Shown here in pieces: positions 25,440 through 34,563 of a DNA stretch of 64,000 nucleotides. The translations under genes were made by a program, and so were the position numbers. The stretch is from the NCBI GenBank assembly GCA_046154965.1, contig JBJXDY010000021.1, forward strand, positions 1 to 64,000. Direction: 5' to 3'. This DNA comes from DATKFM01 sp046154965 (GTDB lineage: Bacteria; Pseudomonadota; Alphaproteobacteria; Dongiales; Dongiaceae). Numbering within the stretch: the first letter of the stretch is position 1; the number at the start of each line of letters is the position of its first letter. Below the pieces are notes generated by a model. The model was not told the origin of the DNA. It worked only from the letters and a program-made list of their open reading frames with translations, and did no database searches.

Positions 25440-26450
25440 CTAGGCGTGTCCCATGACGGCGCGCACCGCAGCCTCGATCTTGGGCGGTCCGGGAACGTAG
25501 ATGTCCTCGAGCGCCGGCGAGAACGGCACCGGGCAGTGAGGCGCGGTGACCATCTTGATCGGCGCCTTCAAGTCGGCGAACGCCTCCTGGCAGATCAGCG
25601 CGGAGATGTCGGCGGCCATGTTGCAGCGGGGATGGGCCTCGTCCACCACCACCACGCGGCCGGTCTCCGATGCGGTCTCCAGCACGGTCTCCGTATCCAG
25701 CGGCGAGGTCGTGCGCAGATCCACCACCGTGCAGCCGATCTTCTCCTTGGCCAGCTTGTCCGCCACCTGGTTGGAGAAATTCACCATCCGGCCCATGGTG
25801 ATGATCGTGACGTCGTCGCCCTCGCGGGTGACATTCGCCTCGCCGAACGGGATCGTATACGCGTCGTCGGGCACTTCGGCGGTTTCATCATACATCGCCT
25901 TGTGCTCGAAGAAGATGACGGGATCGTCGTCGCGGATCGCCTGGGCCAGCAGGCCCTTCGCCTCATAGGCGTTGCTGGGCAGCACCACTTTCAGGCCGGG
26001 AATATGGGTGAAGATCGGATAGAGGCATTGGCTGTGCTGGGACGCCGCGCGGAAGCCGGCGCCGTACATCGTGCGGATCACCATCGGCGTGATCGCCTTG
26101 CCGCCGAACATGTATTTGAACTTGGCGGCCTGGTTGAAGATCTGGTCGAAGCAGACGCCGAAGAAATCGACGAACATCAGCTCCGCCACCGGCCGCAGGC
26201 CCGTGGCCGCGGCACCCGCCGCGGCGCCGATGAAGGCGCTTTCGGAGATCGGCGTGTCCAGGACGCGGTCGCGGCCGAACTTCGGCATCAGGCCCTTGGT
26301 GACGCCCAGAGGGCCGCCCCAGGCATCCTGCTCGCCGGGCGCGCCGAGGCCGCCGGCGACGTCTTCGCCCATGAGGATGACCCGATGATCGCGCTCCATC
26401 TCCTGACGGAGCGCTTCGTTGATGGCTTGACGGTAGGTTTTCTTGGCCAT
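25440..26450 (-). CDS. acoB: Acetoin dehydrogenase E1 beta subunit AcoB
   Basis: 336 residues. Transketolase-type E1 beta: INEALRQEMERDHRVILMGEDV at the start is split here as INEALRQEM then VILMGEDVAG, followed by LDTPISESAFIGAAAGAA. The C-terminal domain has VVDLRTTSPLDTETV and VVDEAHPRCNMAADI. It forms the TPP-binding heterotetramer with AcoA. Acetoin versus pyruvate specificity is judged from the hydrolase-type E2 next to it. Confidence 0.9.
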   Translation of the reverse strand: MAKKTYRQAINEALRQEMERDHRVILMGEDVAGGLGAPGEQDAWGGPLGVTKGLMPKFGRDRVLDTPISESAFIGAAAGAAATGLRPVAELMFVDFFGVCFDQIFNQAAKFKYMFGGKAITPMVIRTMYGAGFRAASQHSQCLYPIFTHIPGLKVVLPSNAYEAKGLLAQAIRDDDPVIFFEHKAMYDETAEVPDDAYTIPFGEANVTREGDDVTIITMGRMVNFSNQVADKLAKEKIGCTVVDLRTTSPLDTETVLETASETGRVVVVDEAHPRCNMAADISALICQEAFADLKAPIKMVTAPHCPVPFSPALEDIYVPGPPKIEAAVRAVMGHA

Positions 26451-26463
26451 GATTCGCCCTCCC

Positions 26464-27432
26464 TCAGTATGCGGATGTGTAGACGTCGGTCAGCAGATCT
26501 GCTTCGGTCGGCACCGCCGAGGACTTCGCCGTTGCCACGCATTGCTGAATGCGCCGCTTGCACTCCCGGTCGATCTCGTCGAGCGACTTGCTGTCCAGCA
26601 GATGCGCCTGGGTCACCCTGTTGCGGAACACCAGCAGAGGATCGTTCGTGGCCTTGTACTTCGCCACCTCGTCGGCGGACTTGTAGGTCGCCGCATCGCC
26701 TTCGAAATGGCCGTAGTAGCGCATGACCTTCACATGCATCAGGCTGGGCCCGCCGCCGTTGCGCGCCCGGTCGATCACCTCGCGCGCGGCATCGTAGACC
26801 GCGAAGAAATCCGAACCGTCCACCTCGATCGCCGGCATGCCGAAGCCCTTGCCGCGGCCCACCTGGCTGCCGCCCACCGACCATTTGGACGCCGTGCTCT
26901 CGGCATAGCCGTTGTCCTCGACGACGAAGACCGCCGGCAGATTCCAGATCTTGGCCAGATTGTAGGATTCGAACGTCGTGCCCTGGTTGGAGCCGCCGTC
27001 GCCGACGAAGGCGATGGCAACGCCGCCGGTTTTCAGCGTCTTGGCGGTCAGTGCCGCGCCGCAGATCAGCGGCGGCCCGCCGCCGACGATGCCGTTGGCG
27101 CCCATCATGCCCTTGGAGAGATCGGCGATATGCATCGAGCCGCCTTTGCCGCCGCAAAGCCCGTCCTTCTTGCCGAAGATCTCCTGCATCATCCCCTGCT
27201 CGTCGCAGCCCTTGGCGATGCAATGGCCGTGACCGCGATGGGTGCTGGCGATGCAGTCCCGGTCTTCGAGATGCATGCAGATGCCCACGCCCGACGCTTC
27301 TTCGCCGGCGTAAAGATGCACGAATCCCGGAATGTTGCCGGCGGAGAATTCGTCATGCACGGCATCCTCGAACTCGCGGATCAAGCGCATCCGCTTGTAG
27401 GCTTTGATCAGATCGTCCCGGCTCAGTTGCAT
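26464..27432 (-). CDS. acoA: Acetoin dehydrogenase E1 alpha subunit AcoA
   Basis: 322 residues. The TPP motif runs from GDGGSNQGTTFESYNLAK to VVEDNGYAEST, the GDG-to-N pattern with about 27 residues. GGKGGSMHIADLSKGMMGAN and the phosphorylation-loop region (YYGHFEGDAATY) are typical of E1 alpha. It decarboxylates or cleaves acetoin to give acetaldehyde and a lipoyl-bound acetyl group with AcoB and AcoC. Only 39 bases separate it from the transporter ATPase upstream, on the same strand. Confidence 0.9.
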   Translation of the reverse strand: MQLSRDDLIKAYKRMRLIREFEDAVHDEFSAGNIPGFVHLYAGEEASGVGICMHLEDRDCIASTHRGHGHCIAKGCDEQGMMQEIFGKKDGLCGGKGGSMHIADLSKGMMGANGIVGGGPPLICGAALTAKTLKTGGVAIAFVGDGGSNQGTTFESYNLAKIWNLPAVFVVEDNGYAESTASKWSVGGSQVGRGKGFGMPAIEVDGSDFFAVYDAAREVIDRARNGGGPSLMHVKVMRYYGHFEGDAATYKSADEVAKYKATNDPLLVFRNRVTQAHLLDSKSLDEIDRECKRRIQQCVATAKSSAVPTEADLLTDVYTSAY

Positions 27433-27471
27433 CTTGTCCTCCGCCTTGGGTGTTGCTCTTGCTCTTCGGCC

Positions 27472-28569
27472 TCAGAAGTAGGCCAGCCCGGTATCGCGGG
27501 CAAATAGATGTATTCTGTTCTCGTCGAGCGCCAGGGAACAGGGAGCTCCGGCTTCGCCGGCGAACGCTGCCCTCGTCCGCGCCAGTATTCTCTGTTCTCC
27601 GGGCAATCGGATGTCAACCAGCGTGTCGCCCCCGATCGGCTCGGTCACGAATATCTCGCCCGCCGTCGCACCCGGCTGCGCCACGCCGCATGTGACCGCG
27701 ATATCGTCGGGGCGCACGCCGAGCCGCACTTCGGCCGACGCACCGGGCCGGTCCAGCGTCGCCGCTTGCTGCGCCGTCAGCGGCACCCGCAGCGCCGCGT
27801 TGCAGGCGAACACCGTTCCGGCATGGCCCTCGAGCCGGCAATCGAAAAAATTCATCGGCGGATCGCCAACAAAGCCGGCGACCCATTCGTTGCTGGGCCG
27901 GTTGTAGACTTCGTGCGGTGTGCCGAGCTGCTGCAGCACGCCCTCATGCATGACCGCGATCTTGTCGGCCATCGACAGCGCCTCGAGCTGATCATGTGTC
28001 ACATAGATCGTGGTGGTGCGGAGCTGGCGCTGAAGATGTTTCAGTTCGCCCCGCATGTGCGCACGCAGCTTGGCGTCGAGATGGGCGATCGGCTCGTCGA
28101 ACAGAAACAGCGCGGGTTCCCGTACAATGGCGCGGCCGATGGCGACGCGCTGCTTCTGGCCGCCGCTGAGCTGCGCCGGCTTGCGGTCCAGTAGTTGGTC
28201 GATTTCCAGCAGCCGCGCCGCCTTGCGCACTTTTTCGCCGATGGCGGCCTCGCCCAGGCCGCGCAACTTCAGCGGATTGGCAATGTTCTCCATCACAGTC
28301 TTATGCGGATACAGCGCATAGTTCTCGAACACCATGGCGATGTCCCGGTCCTTCGGCGGCACATCGTTCACCCGCTTGGCGCCAAACCGTACTTCACCGG
28401 CGGAAATCTGCTCAAGTCCGGCCAACATGCGCAATGTCGATGATTTACCGCAGCCCGACGGACCCAGAATGCAAAGAAACGAGTTGTCGTCGCAAACAAG
28501 ATTGAGGTCCCTCACGGCAACCGTCTTGCCGTAGTATTTCCAGACGTTCTGAATGGTGATCGACGTCAT
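27472..28569 (-). CDS. CUT1-type ABC transporter ATP-binding protein (UgpC/MsmK-like)
   Basis: 365 residues from ATG 28569. Walker A is GPSGCGKSS, signature LSGGQKQRVAIGRAI, Walker B LFLFDEPIAHLDAKLR and H-loop VTHDQLEA. The C-terminal 120 residues form the TOBE/OB regulatory domain of carbohydrate ATPases. IAHLD replaces the common LSNLD after Walker B. It pairs with the two permeases immediately upstream and precedes acoA on the same strand. Confidence 0.92.
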   Translation of the reverse strand: MTSITIQNVWKYYGKTVAVRDLNLVCDDNSFLCILGPSGCGKSSTLRMLAGLEQISAGEVRFGAKRVNDVPPKDRDIAMVFENYALYPHKTVMENIANPLKLRGLGEAAIGEKVRKAARLLEIDQLLDRKPAQLSGGQKQRVAIGRAIVREPALFLFDEPIAHLDAKLRAHMRGELKHLQRQLRTTTIYVTHDQLEALSMADKIAVMHEGVLQQLGTPHEVYNRPSNEWVAGFVGDPPMNFFDCRLEGHAGTVFACNAALRVPLTAQQAATLDRPGASAEVRLGVRPDDIAVTCGVAQPGATAGEIFVTEPIGGDTLVDIRLPGEQRILARTRAAFAGEAGAPCSLALDENRIHLFARDTGLAYF

Positions 28570-28620
28570 GCTGTTTTCACGGCCTCCGGCACGCAACTAT
28601 CGAGTGGTATTCGGGTCGTA

Positions 28621-29499
28621 TCATTCGCGCACAGCCCCCATCGTCAGGCCGGTGACGAGATACCGGCGGATGACAAGACCGAGCAGCATCATCGGCACTG
28701 TCGTCACCACGCCGGCGGCCATGATGCTGCCCCACTGGATGTTCTGCGGCTGCACCAGGGCAAAGGTTGCCGGTGGCAGCGTCTTGGCGCCGCCGCTGCC
28801 GATGATCGATGCGAACAGATAGTCGTTCCAGGCGAACAGCACGCAGAGCACCAGAAATGCGCCGATCCCCGGTGCGACGAGCGGCAGGATCATCCGGAAG
28901 GCCTGCCAGCGCGTGCCGCCGTCGCACATCACCGCTTCCTCGATGGCATAGGGAACGTTGTCGAAGAACCCTTTCAGGATCCAGATCGCGAACGGCAGGT
29001 TGAATGTCGTGTAGGCCAGGATCAATCCCGGCAGTGTGCCGATCAGCTCCGCCGAACGGAAGATGGCATAGAGCGGCACCATCACCGCCACCACGGGCGC
29101 CATGCGGGTCGAGATGATCCAGAAGAACAGGTCTTTCTTACCCTTGAACTCGATGCGCGAGAGGCTGTAGGCGGCCATGGCTCCCAGGACCACCGAGACA
29201 AGCGCCGACCCCAGGGAAGCCAGAAGGCTGTTCGCAAGATAGGTGGAGAAACCGAGATTGCCGAACAGGTTCTCGTAATGCCGTATCGTCGGGGTGAAAT
29301 CGAAGAACATGCCGGCGCCCAGCCAGTCGCCGGCCGGCGGCAGCTGAAACGCCTCCAGCAGGTCCTTGAACGACGACACGAACATGATGAAGATCGGCAA
29401 CACCGTCCAGAGAACGTAGAACAACACGAAGACGCCCGTGGCGACCTGCAGCAAGCGGCTGAGGGGCGTCCGATAGCTGACGATGTCCCGCGATGCCAT
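28621..29499 (-). CDS. CUT1-type ABC permease (MalG-like)
   Basis: 292 residues from ATG 29499 (MASRDIVSYRTP); the frame is open further upstream but that part overlaps the preceding permease. Six hydrophobic helices, with the EAA loop AIEEAVMCDGGTRWQAFRMI before the fifth, mark a MalG-type inner-membrane subunit. It starts six bases after the MalF-type gene. Confidence 0.9.
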   Translation of the reverse strand: MASRDIVSYRTPLSRLLQVATGVFVLFYVLWTVLPIFIMFVSSFKDLLEAFQLPPAGDWLGAGMFFDFTPTIRHYENLFGNLGFSTYLANSLLASLGSALVSVVLGAMAAYSLSRIEFKGKKDLFFWIISTRMAPVVAVMVPLYAIFRSAELIGTLPGLILAYTTFNLPFAIWILKGFFDNVPYAIEEAVMCDGGTRWQAFRMILPLVAPGIGAFLVLCVLFAWNDYLFASIIGSGGAKTLPPATFALVQPQNIQWGSIMAAGVVTTVPMMLLGLVIRRYLVTGLTMGAVRE

Positions 29500-29504
29500 G
29501 CTGG

Positions 29505-30485
29505 CTATCCTTCGCCGCCGGCGCGTTGCTGCTTCTGCTTCGGGTCTTCGAATATCTTCACCAGCAGCATGCCCAGGACGATCGTTACGATCAGCAGCGT
29601 CAGCGCGATCGCCGCGCCCCGGCCCAGTTTGAAGTATTGGAACGATACATCGAACAGGTACACCGGCAGGATATTCGTCGCATCGGCGGGGCCGCCGCCG
29701 GTCAACACCAGAACCGCATCGATGAAACGGAAATTGTCCATGAACCTCAGGAGGATCGCGATCAGGAGGAACGGATAGAGGTTGGGCAGCGTGATGTCGA
29801 TGAAGTTGCGCACCGGACCCGCTCCGTCCACCATGTTGGCCTCGAGTTGATCCTGCGGCACGCGTTTCAGGCCCGCGAGAACGATCAGCATGATCAGCGG
29901 CGTCCACTGCCAGACATCCACCAGCACAATGCCGATCATGGCGGTCGACGGGCTGCCGAGGATCGACGTGGCCCCGAGAATGCCGATGCTCTGCAGCAGC
30001 CAGTGATACCAGCCGAAGGTGCCGTTATAGAGATAGAACCACACCAGACCGGCAATGACCGGTGCCATCATCATCGGCATCAACAGGACCGTCACGAGAG
30101 TCTTCTCGTAGCGCGAGCGATTGAGGATGACCGCCAGGCCGACGCCGAGCAGCACCTCCAGGAACATGCAGAAGGCGCTGTACTTGATCAGAAGCCACCA
30201 GCCGTTCAGATACTTGGAGTCGCCGGGCAGCCGCGTCAGGTTTTTGAAGTCGTTCCAGACATCGGGCTGATTGGCCTCGCCGATCGTATGGAGGCTCATA
30301 TAGATCAGCCAGAAGAACGGGTAGATCGAGATAGCCGCGAGCAACAGGATCGCCGGCAGCATCAGATAGAAGTAGTAGCGGCGCGAGGGCCGCCGGTTCA
30401 GATTGGCCGGCGCGGTCGTGACGATCCGTGCGCCGGACTTCGACGCGTAGGGAACGCCGATCTGGTTGGCGGCGATATCGGTCAT
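29505..30485 (-). CDS. CUT1-type ABC permease (MalF-like)
   Basis: 326 residues. The N-terminal 35 residues are cytoplasmic, then six helices follow, the first being YYFYLMLPAILLLAAISIYP. The EAA loop is DQLEANMVDGAGPVRNFIDI. It forms the membrane channel with the MalG-type protein. The binding-protein gene precedes it by 90 bases that hold a stem-loop. Confidence 0.9.
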   Translation of the reverse strand: MTDIAANQIGVPYASKSGARIVTTAPANLNRRPSRRYYFYLMLPAILLLAAISIYPFFWLIYMSLHTIGEANQPDVWNDFKNLTRLPGDSKYLNGWWLLIKYSAFCMFLEVLLGVGLAVILNRSRYEKTLVTVLLMPMMMAPVIAGLVWFYLYNGTFGWYHWLLQSIGILGATSILGSPSTAMIGIVLVDVWQWTPLIMLIVLAGLKRVPQDQLEANMVDGAGPVRNFIDITLPNLYPFLLIAILLRFMDNFRFIDAVLVLTGGGPADATNILPVYLFDVSFQYFKLGRGAAIALTLLIVTIVLGMLLVKIFEDPKQKQQRAGGEG

Positions 30486-30546
30486 GCCGTCAAACCCACG
30501 CCACTCTCACTGCGAATACTGTGCAATCGTCGCCAGGAACGGTAGA

Positions 30547-30566
30547 CGCCGGCATTTCCGCCGGCG
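30547..30566 (-). other. Intercistronic stem-loop after the binding-protein gene
   Basis: CGCCGGC pairs with GCCGGCG across a 6-base loop, with no T run. It lies between the stop of the binding-protein gene and the MalF-type gene. Its likely role is mRNA 3' end protection that raises binding-protein yield over the permeases. Confidence 0.5.
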
Positions 30567-30575
30567 CCCATCCCA

Positions 30576-32102
30576 TTACAGGTCGTGCAGATCGTCAAGC
30601 TGCTCTTTGATATTGGCACAGCACTCCTCCGGCGAAATCTCGCCGGCAACGAGCCGCTGGGCCTCAGTCGCCATGATCTGATGATACTCGTTGGTGTTGG
30701 GGATCTTCGGCCCCAGCACGAAATGCGGATCCTTGATGCCGTAGTCGTACACGGCATCGAAGGTAAGCGCGTTCGGCATGCTGGTGGGACGCTGCCGTGC
30801 CTTCTGGACCTCCGGATCGGCGACGACGGACTTGCGGGTCGGCGTGCCGCCCAGTCCCTTGAGCACCGCGAGCTGGTTATCCTTGGAAACGGCGTAGGAG
30901 GCGAATATGTACGCCGCGCGCTTCAAGTCTTCCGACGCATTGCCATTGATGCCGATGCCGCCGATGCCGCAGTTGGTGCCATTCACCGCCTCGCCGCCGT
31001 TCTTGATCCAGCTTGCCTCGCCCTTCGGACAAGGCGCGTAGGCCGTCTTGCCGCCCGCCGCCGCCGAGGTCTTCTCGTCTTCGATCGAGGCCGCGAATTC
31101 GTGATACTGCACCTGCATGGCGATCTTGCCTGCCTGATACACGCTGTTCAGCTGCAGCGTGCCGTTCGCCAGGTTGTCGGGATGGCAGACGTCCGCGAGT
31201 TCCTTGTAGTGCCTCATGACTTCGATCGACTGCTCGTCGCCCCAGGTGGTCGGTCCGGGCGTCTTGCTGCCGAGCTTGTCGTCGACGTTGAAATCGATCC
31301 AGCGGCCGTGGGCGAACATCATGCGCTGGATATCGAGCTGCGTCGTCCAGGCAAACGAGCCGTGATGCTGGGCATAGCCATAGGGAACGCTGGGGTCGGC
31401 CGCCGCCAGCTTCTTGAAGAATTCGGCCATGTCGCGCACCTGCTTCCAGGTGGTGTCCTTCGTGAACTCCAGCCGGTAGCCGTAGTCCTTTTCGAAATCC
31501 TTGGTATGGGCCTCGAACAGATCCTGGCGATAGAACGTGTTGGCGACGGCAGCGTCATAGGGAAATGCAACGAGGCGCCCCTTGTCATAGTAGTGACCGC
31601 AAGCATCGAGGAAATTCTCGAACCAGACCTCCGCTCCATAGCCCTCGGGATCCTGCGGTAGCGTGTCGTCGGTCAGGAACGGCGTCAGATCGGCATAGTA
31701 GTCGGCAAATGGCGACCCGATCGGTTTGTCCTGGATATAGTTCAGATGGAAGTCCGATTTTCCGCCGCGCAGGTCGATGCCGACCTTCTGCTGCACCACC
31801 GGCAGATCGTCAGTGAGGATTTCCACCTCGATGCCCGTGAGATCGTAGAAGGATTTCAGGTTGTCGCGGATCGCGAAGGAAGGCGGCGTGTTCTCCGACA
31901 TGAAAACCAGCTTCGAGCCGCTATACTGTTTCCACTTTGCGTCGTCGGACGACTGCGCATAGACGGGATTGCGAACAATGGTCGAGTTCAAGCCAACGGC
32001 GATGGCGCCCGCGCCCAGCGCGGTCGCCGCCGAGCCGCCAAGTTCCAGGAATTTGCGGCGGCTGATGCGTTTGTAGATGGCATTCTTCGGTGCACGGAAC
32101 AT
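30576..32102 (-). CDS. TAT-exported extracellular solute-binding protein
   Basis: 508 residues from ATG 32102, chosen because GGGGAGGA lies nine bases upstream. The N-terminus has a twin-arginine signal (SRRKFL, R15-R16) and a hydrophobic stretch ending near PVYAQ. The mature part is a large cluster-B binding protein (LVFMSENTPPSFAIRDNLK, TGIEVEILTDD). It should deliver the substrate to the two permeases that follow. It is the first gene of the transporter-aco operon, about 205 bases behind the sigma-54-type promoter. The ligand is unknown. Confidence 0.88.
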   Translation of the reverse strand: MFRAPKNAIYKRISRRKFLELGGSAATALGAGAIAVGLNSTIVRNPVYAQSSDDAKWKQYSGSKLVFMSENTPPSFAIRDNLKSFYDLTGIEVEILTDDLPVVQQKVGIDLRGGKSDFHLNYIQDKPIGSPFADYYADLTPFLTDDTLPQDPEGYGAEVWFENFLDACGHYYDKGRLVAFPYDAAVANTFYRQDLFEAHTKDFEKDYGYRLEFTKDTTWKQVRDMAEFFKKLAAADPSVPYGYAQHHGSFAWTTQLDIQRMMFAHGRWIDFNVDDKLGSKTPGPTTWGDEQSIEVMRHYKELADVCHPDNLANGTLQLNSVYQAGKIAMQVQYHEFAASIEDEKTSAAAGGKTAYAPCPKGEASWIKNGGEAVNGTNCGIGGIGINGNASEDLKRAAYIFASYAVSKDNQLAVLKGLGGTPTRKSVVADPEVQKARQRPTSMPNALTFDAVYDYGIKDPHFVLGPKIPNTNEYHQIMATEAQRLVAGEISPEECCANIKEQLDDLHDL

Positions 32103-32317
32103 CGGCGTTATCCTCCCCTTTTTTGGCCACATCGTATCGCCCGGCCATTCCCGCTATGGGCATGACCGGCCGCCTTGTGCTTGCGTCGGGAGACCGTGGA
32201 AATGTCGCCAGAACCAGCGGCAGTTATCTCTCGCAGTTGCGAAATCGATCGCTTCCCAGAGGGAATTCCGCCGTCGTTTTCCTCCCGTCGCCCCGTCCGT
32301 AAGATCAATTCATACAA

Positions 32318-32333
32318 AGCACGAAGCATGCCA
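32318..32333 (-). promoter_or_regulatory. Predicted sigma-54 (-24/-12) promoter of the transporter-aco operon
   Basis: Minus-strand TGGCATGCTTCGTGCT has the invariant GG and GC dinucleotides at the required spacing and matches TGGCACG-N4-TTGCW at all but two fixed positions. It points toward the binding-protein gene and implies a leader of about 205 bases. A sigma-54 activator gene is divergent next to it. Confidence 0.7.
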
Positions 32334-32377
32334 ACTCCAGATTCATCATTAAATCAACCACTTAGGTTTCCCAACCC

Positions 32378-32392
32378 CGTCCCATTGGGACG
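32378..32392. promoter_or_regulatory. Palindromic upstream activator site
   Basis: CGTCCCATTGGGACG is a perfect 15-bp palindrome centred about 78 bases upstream of the predicted sigma-54 start. The position is right for an enhancer bound by the divergent AcoR-like protein. Confidence 0.6.
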
Positions 32393-32409
32393 CTTGTCGC
32401 AGGCGCGCG

Positions 32410-32426
32410 TGTCTCACTTGGGATGA
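32410..32426. promoter_or_regulatory. Second, weaker activator-site copy
   Basis: GTCTCACTTGGGAT resembles the palindrome at 32378-32392 (GTCCCATTGGGAC), with one extra base and two changes. It lies about 32 bases, or three helix turns, from the first site, as expected for paired enhancer sites. Confidence 0.45.
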
Positions 32427-32609
32427 GCGGCCGGCCGCTCTCCCGCGCAAGCGAATGCGCTGCTGGCGCCCGCGGCTCATGTTGATAGGCAGATGAACTT
32501 CATAGTATCGTTTTGCGGTCGGACCCTCGCGTCCAATTCGATATCCCGCACCGTCCTAAGGTGCTGATAGCGTTGAAAAGACGAGCGGCCGGCAAGGGAG
32601 GACATTGCG

Positions 32610-34553
32610 ATGGTATCGCCCCTCGGCGAGCGCGAGCATGTTGCCCATGTATTGGCCCGTAGCGACCAGGGCCAGGCCTTGGACCTCGGGGGCATTTCCC
32701 AGGAGCCTTCCCATGTGGCCGCGTCCTGGCGGCGTTGCGTTCAGAACTTCGGCCTCGAACCGCATCGCCTGCCGCCGCCCACGGTGCTGTCGCACTCCGA
32801 GCTCAAGGATTTCCGGGATCCCGTCGACGATCTTGTTGTGTTGGCTCGGCCCGAGATCGACCGGCTCTTTGCCCGGTTGGGCCAGCATGACTACGTGCTC
32901 CTGTTCACCGACACCCATGGCGTCGCCGTCGACTTCCGCTGCGAAGACAGCCTGCTGGACGAAGCACGCCGCACCGGTCTCTATCTCGGCTCGGTCTGGA
33001 CGGAGAACAGCCAGGGAACCAACGGAGTCGGCACCTGCCTCTTCGAACAGGCGCCGCTGTCCATCGTCATGAACGATCATTTCGCGACACACAATGTCAG
33101 CCTGACCTGCACGGTGGCGCCGATCTTCGGCTGCGAAGGACGCTTGGAGGCCGTGCTCGATGTCTCGACGCCGCGCAAGACCGATCACACCGTGCAGTCG
33201 ATCGTGCGAAACATGGTGGCAAACTCGGCGCGCCGGATCGAAAACTACGCCTTCACCCACCGCCACCGTCGCGACATGGTCATCCGCCTGTCCCGCTACG
33301 AGGATTTCGGCGATACCGCCGGCGATCTCCTGCTCGCGCTGGACGGCGGCGGCCGGATCGTCGCGATCAGCCGCAGCCCGGCAAGCCTGATCCCCGACTG
33401 CGAACCGCTGGTCGGGCAGGTTCTTGAGCAGTTCACCCAAGTGCCCCTGGACCGGGTCCTGCAAGACAGCGAACGAGCCTTCCGGCTCAAGGGCAGCGGC
33501 GGTCGTTCGCTTTTCATGAAGCTCGCCCATAGCGGCGAAGCATCGCGCGGCAACGGGCGCGCGCCGCAACGGCTGCGGATGGCACAACCCGCCTCACCAG
33601 CCGGAACGCCGGTCCACGATCTCGAGTCGCTGGCCGGAAACGACGTGCGCATGCTCTCGAATATCCGCATAGCCCAGCGCGTCTTCGACCGCGGTCTGCC
33701 GATCCTGCTGACGGGAGAAACCGGGACCGGCAAGGGCCTGATGGCACGGGCGCTGCACGCCGCCAGCCGGCGCGCCGATGCGCCGTTCGTGACCATCAAT
33801 TGCGCCGCCATTGCAAAAGACCTGATCGAAAGCGAGCTGTTCGGTTACCGGCCCGGCGCCTTCACCGGCGCCTCGCCGAATGGGTTCAAGGGCCGCATTG
33901 TGGAAGCCACCGGCGGCACGCTGTTCCTGGACGAAGTCGGCGACATGCCCTTCGACTTGCAGACGCGGCTGCTGCAGGTCCTGTCCGACGGCGAACTGAC
34001 ACCCGTGGGCGGAACGCGGCCGGTCACGGTCGACTTCGCGCTTATCTCCGCAACGCACCGCGACCTCAAGCAGCGGGTGGACGACGGCGATTTTCGCGAA
34101 GACCTCTACTTTCGCTTGGGCGGCGCGACAATCGAGCTGCCGCCGCTGCGGGAACGCTGCGATCGTGCGTCGATGTTCGAGAAGATGCTGACCGAGGAAG
34201 CAGAACGCGCGAATATCGAACTCCGGCTGTCGCCGTCGGCCGGAGCCTGCCTTGCGGTTCACCTATGGCCAGGCAACCTTCGCGAACTGCGCCATGTCAT
34301 GCGCTATGTCGCCGCGCTGTCGGACAAGGGCGAAGTGCTCCCCGAGCATCTGCCGTCCTCGATTCCGCGGCCGCCGGCAGAAGTCGGCGCCACCAGGGAC
34401 TCATCGCATCCGGCCGAACGGCAGATGATCCTGGTCGCGCTCGAGCGGATGTCGTGGGATGTCACCGCGGCGGCCAGGCTGCTGGCGCTGTCCCGCTCGA
34501 CTCTCTACCGCAAGATCAAGCAGTACGGCATCAGCCGCAACGATCTGCACTGA
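32610..34553 (+). CDS. acoR: Sigma-54-dependent transcriptional activator, AcoR-like
   Basis: 647 residues with RBS GGGAGGA. The N-terminal part (about 75-210) is a GAF sensor (VLLFTDTHGVAVDF, TENSQGTNGVGTCLFE, APIFGCEGRLEAVLDVSTP). A middle region precedes the AAA domain, which has Walker A GETGTGKG near 370, the sigma-54 loop GAFTGA at 416-421, Walker B GGTLFLDEVGDMP and the LWPGNLREL sensor. A Fis-type HTH ends the protein (AARLLALSRSTLYRKIKQYG). It is divergent from the transporter-aco operon, with a -24/-12 promoter and palindromes between. AcoR relatives respond to acetoin or acetaldehyde. Confidence 0.9.
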   Translation: MVSPLGEREHVAHVLARSDQGQALDLGGISQEPSHVAASWRRCVQNFGLEPHRLPPPTVLSHSELKDFRDPVDDLVVLARPEIDRLFARLGQHDYVLLFTDTHGVAVDFRCEDSLLDEARRTGLYLGSVWTENSQGTNGVGTCLFEQAPLSIVMNDHFATHNVSLTCTVAPIFGCEGRLEAVLDVSTPRKTDHTVQSIVRNMVANSARRIENYAFTHRHRRDMVIRLSRYEDFGDTAGDLLLALDGGGRIVAISRSPASLIPDCEPLVGQVLEQFTQVPLDRVLQDSERAFRLKGSGGRSLFMKLAHSGEASRGNGRAPQRLRMAQPASPAGTPVHDLESLAGNDVRMLSNIRIAQRVFDRGLPILLTGETGTGKGLMARALHAASRRADAPFVTINCAAIAKDLIESELFGYRPGAFTGASPNGFKGRIVEATGGTLFLDEVGDMPFDLQTRLLQVLSDGELTPVGGTRPVTVDFALISATHRDLKQRVDDGDFREDLYFRLGGATIELPPLRERCDRASMFEKMLTEEAERANIELRLSPSAGACLAVHLWPGNLRELRHVMRYVAALSDKGEVLPEHLPSSIPRPPAEVGATRDSSHPAERQMILVALERMSWDVTAAARLLALSRSTLYRKIKQYGISRNDLH

Positions 34554-34563
34554 ACCGTTCCGG

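Noticed and set aside
23802..26726. Very long open frame on the plus strand opposite the phosphotransferase and aco genes
   Set aside because: It is antisense to strongly recognised minus-strand enzymes and its translation is arginine/histidine-rich low-complexity sequence. GC-rich codon bias on the coding strand explains it.
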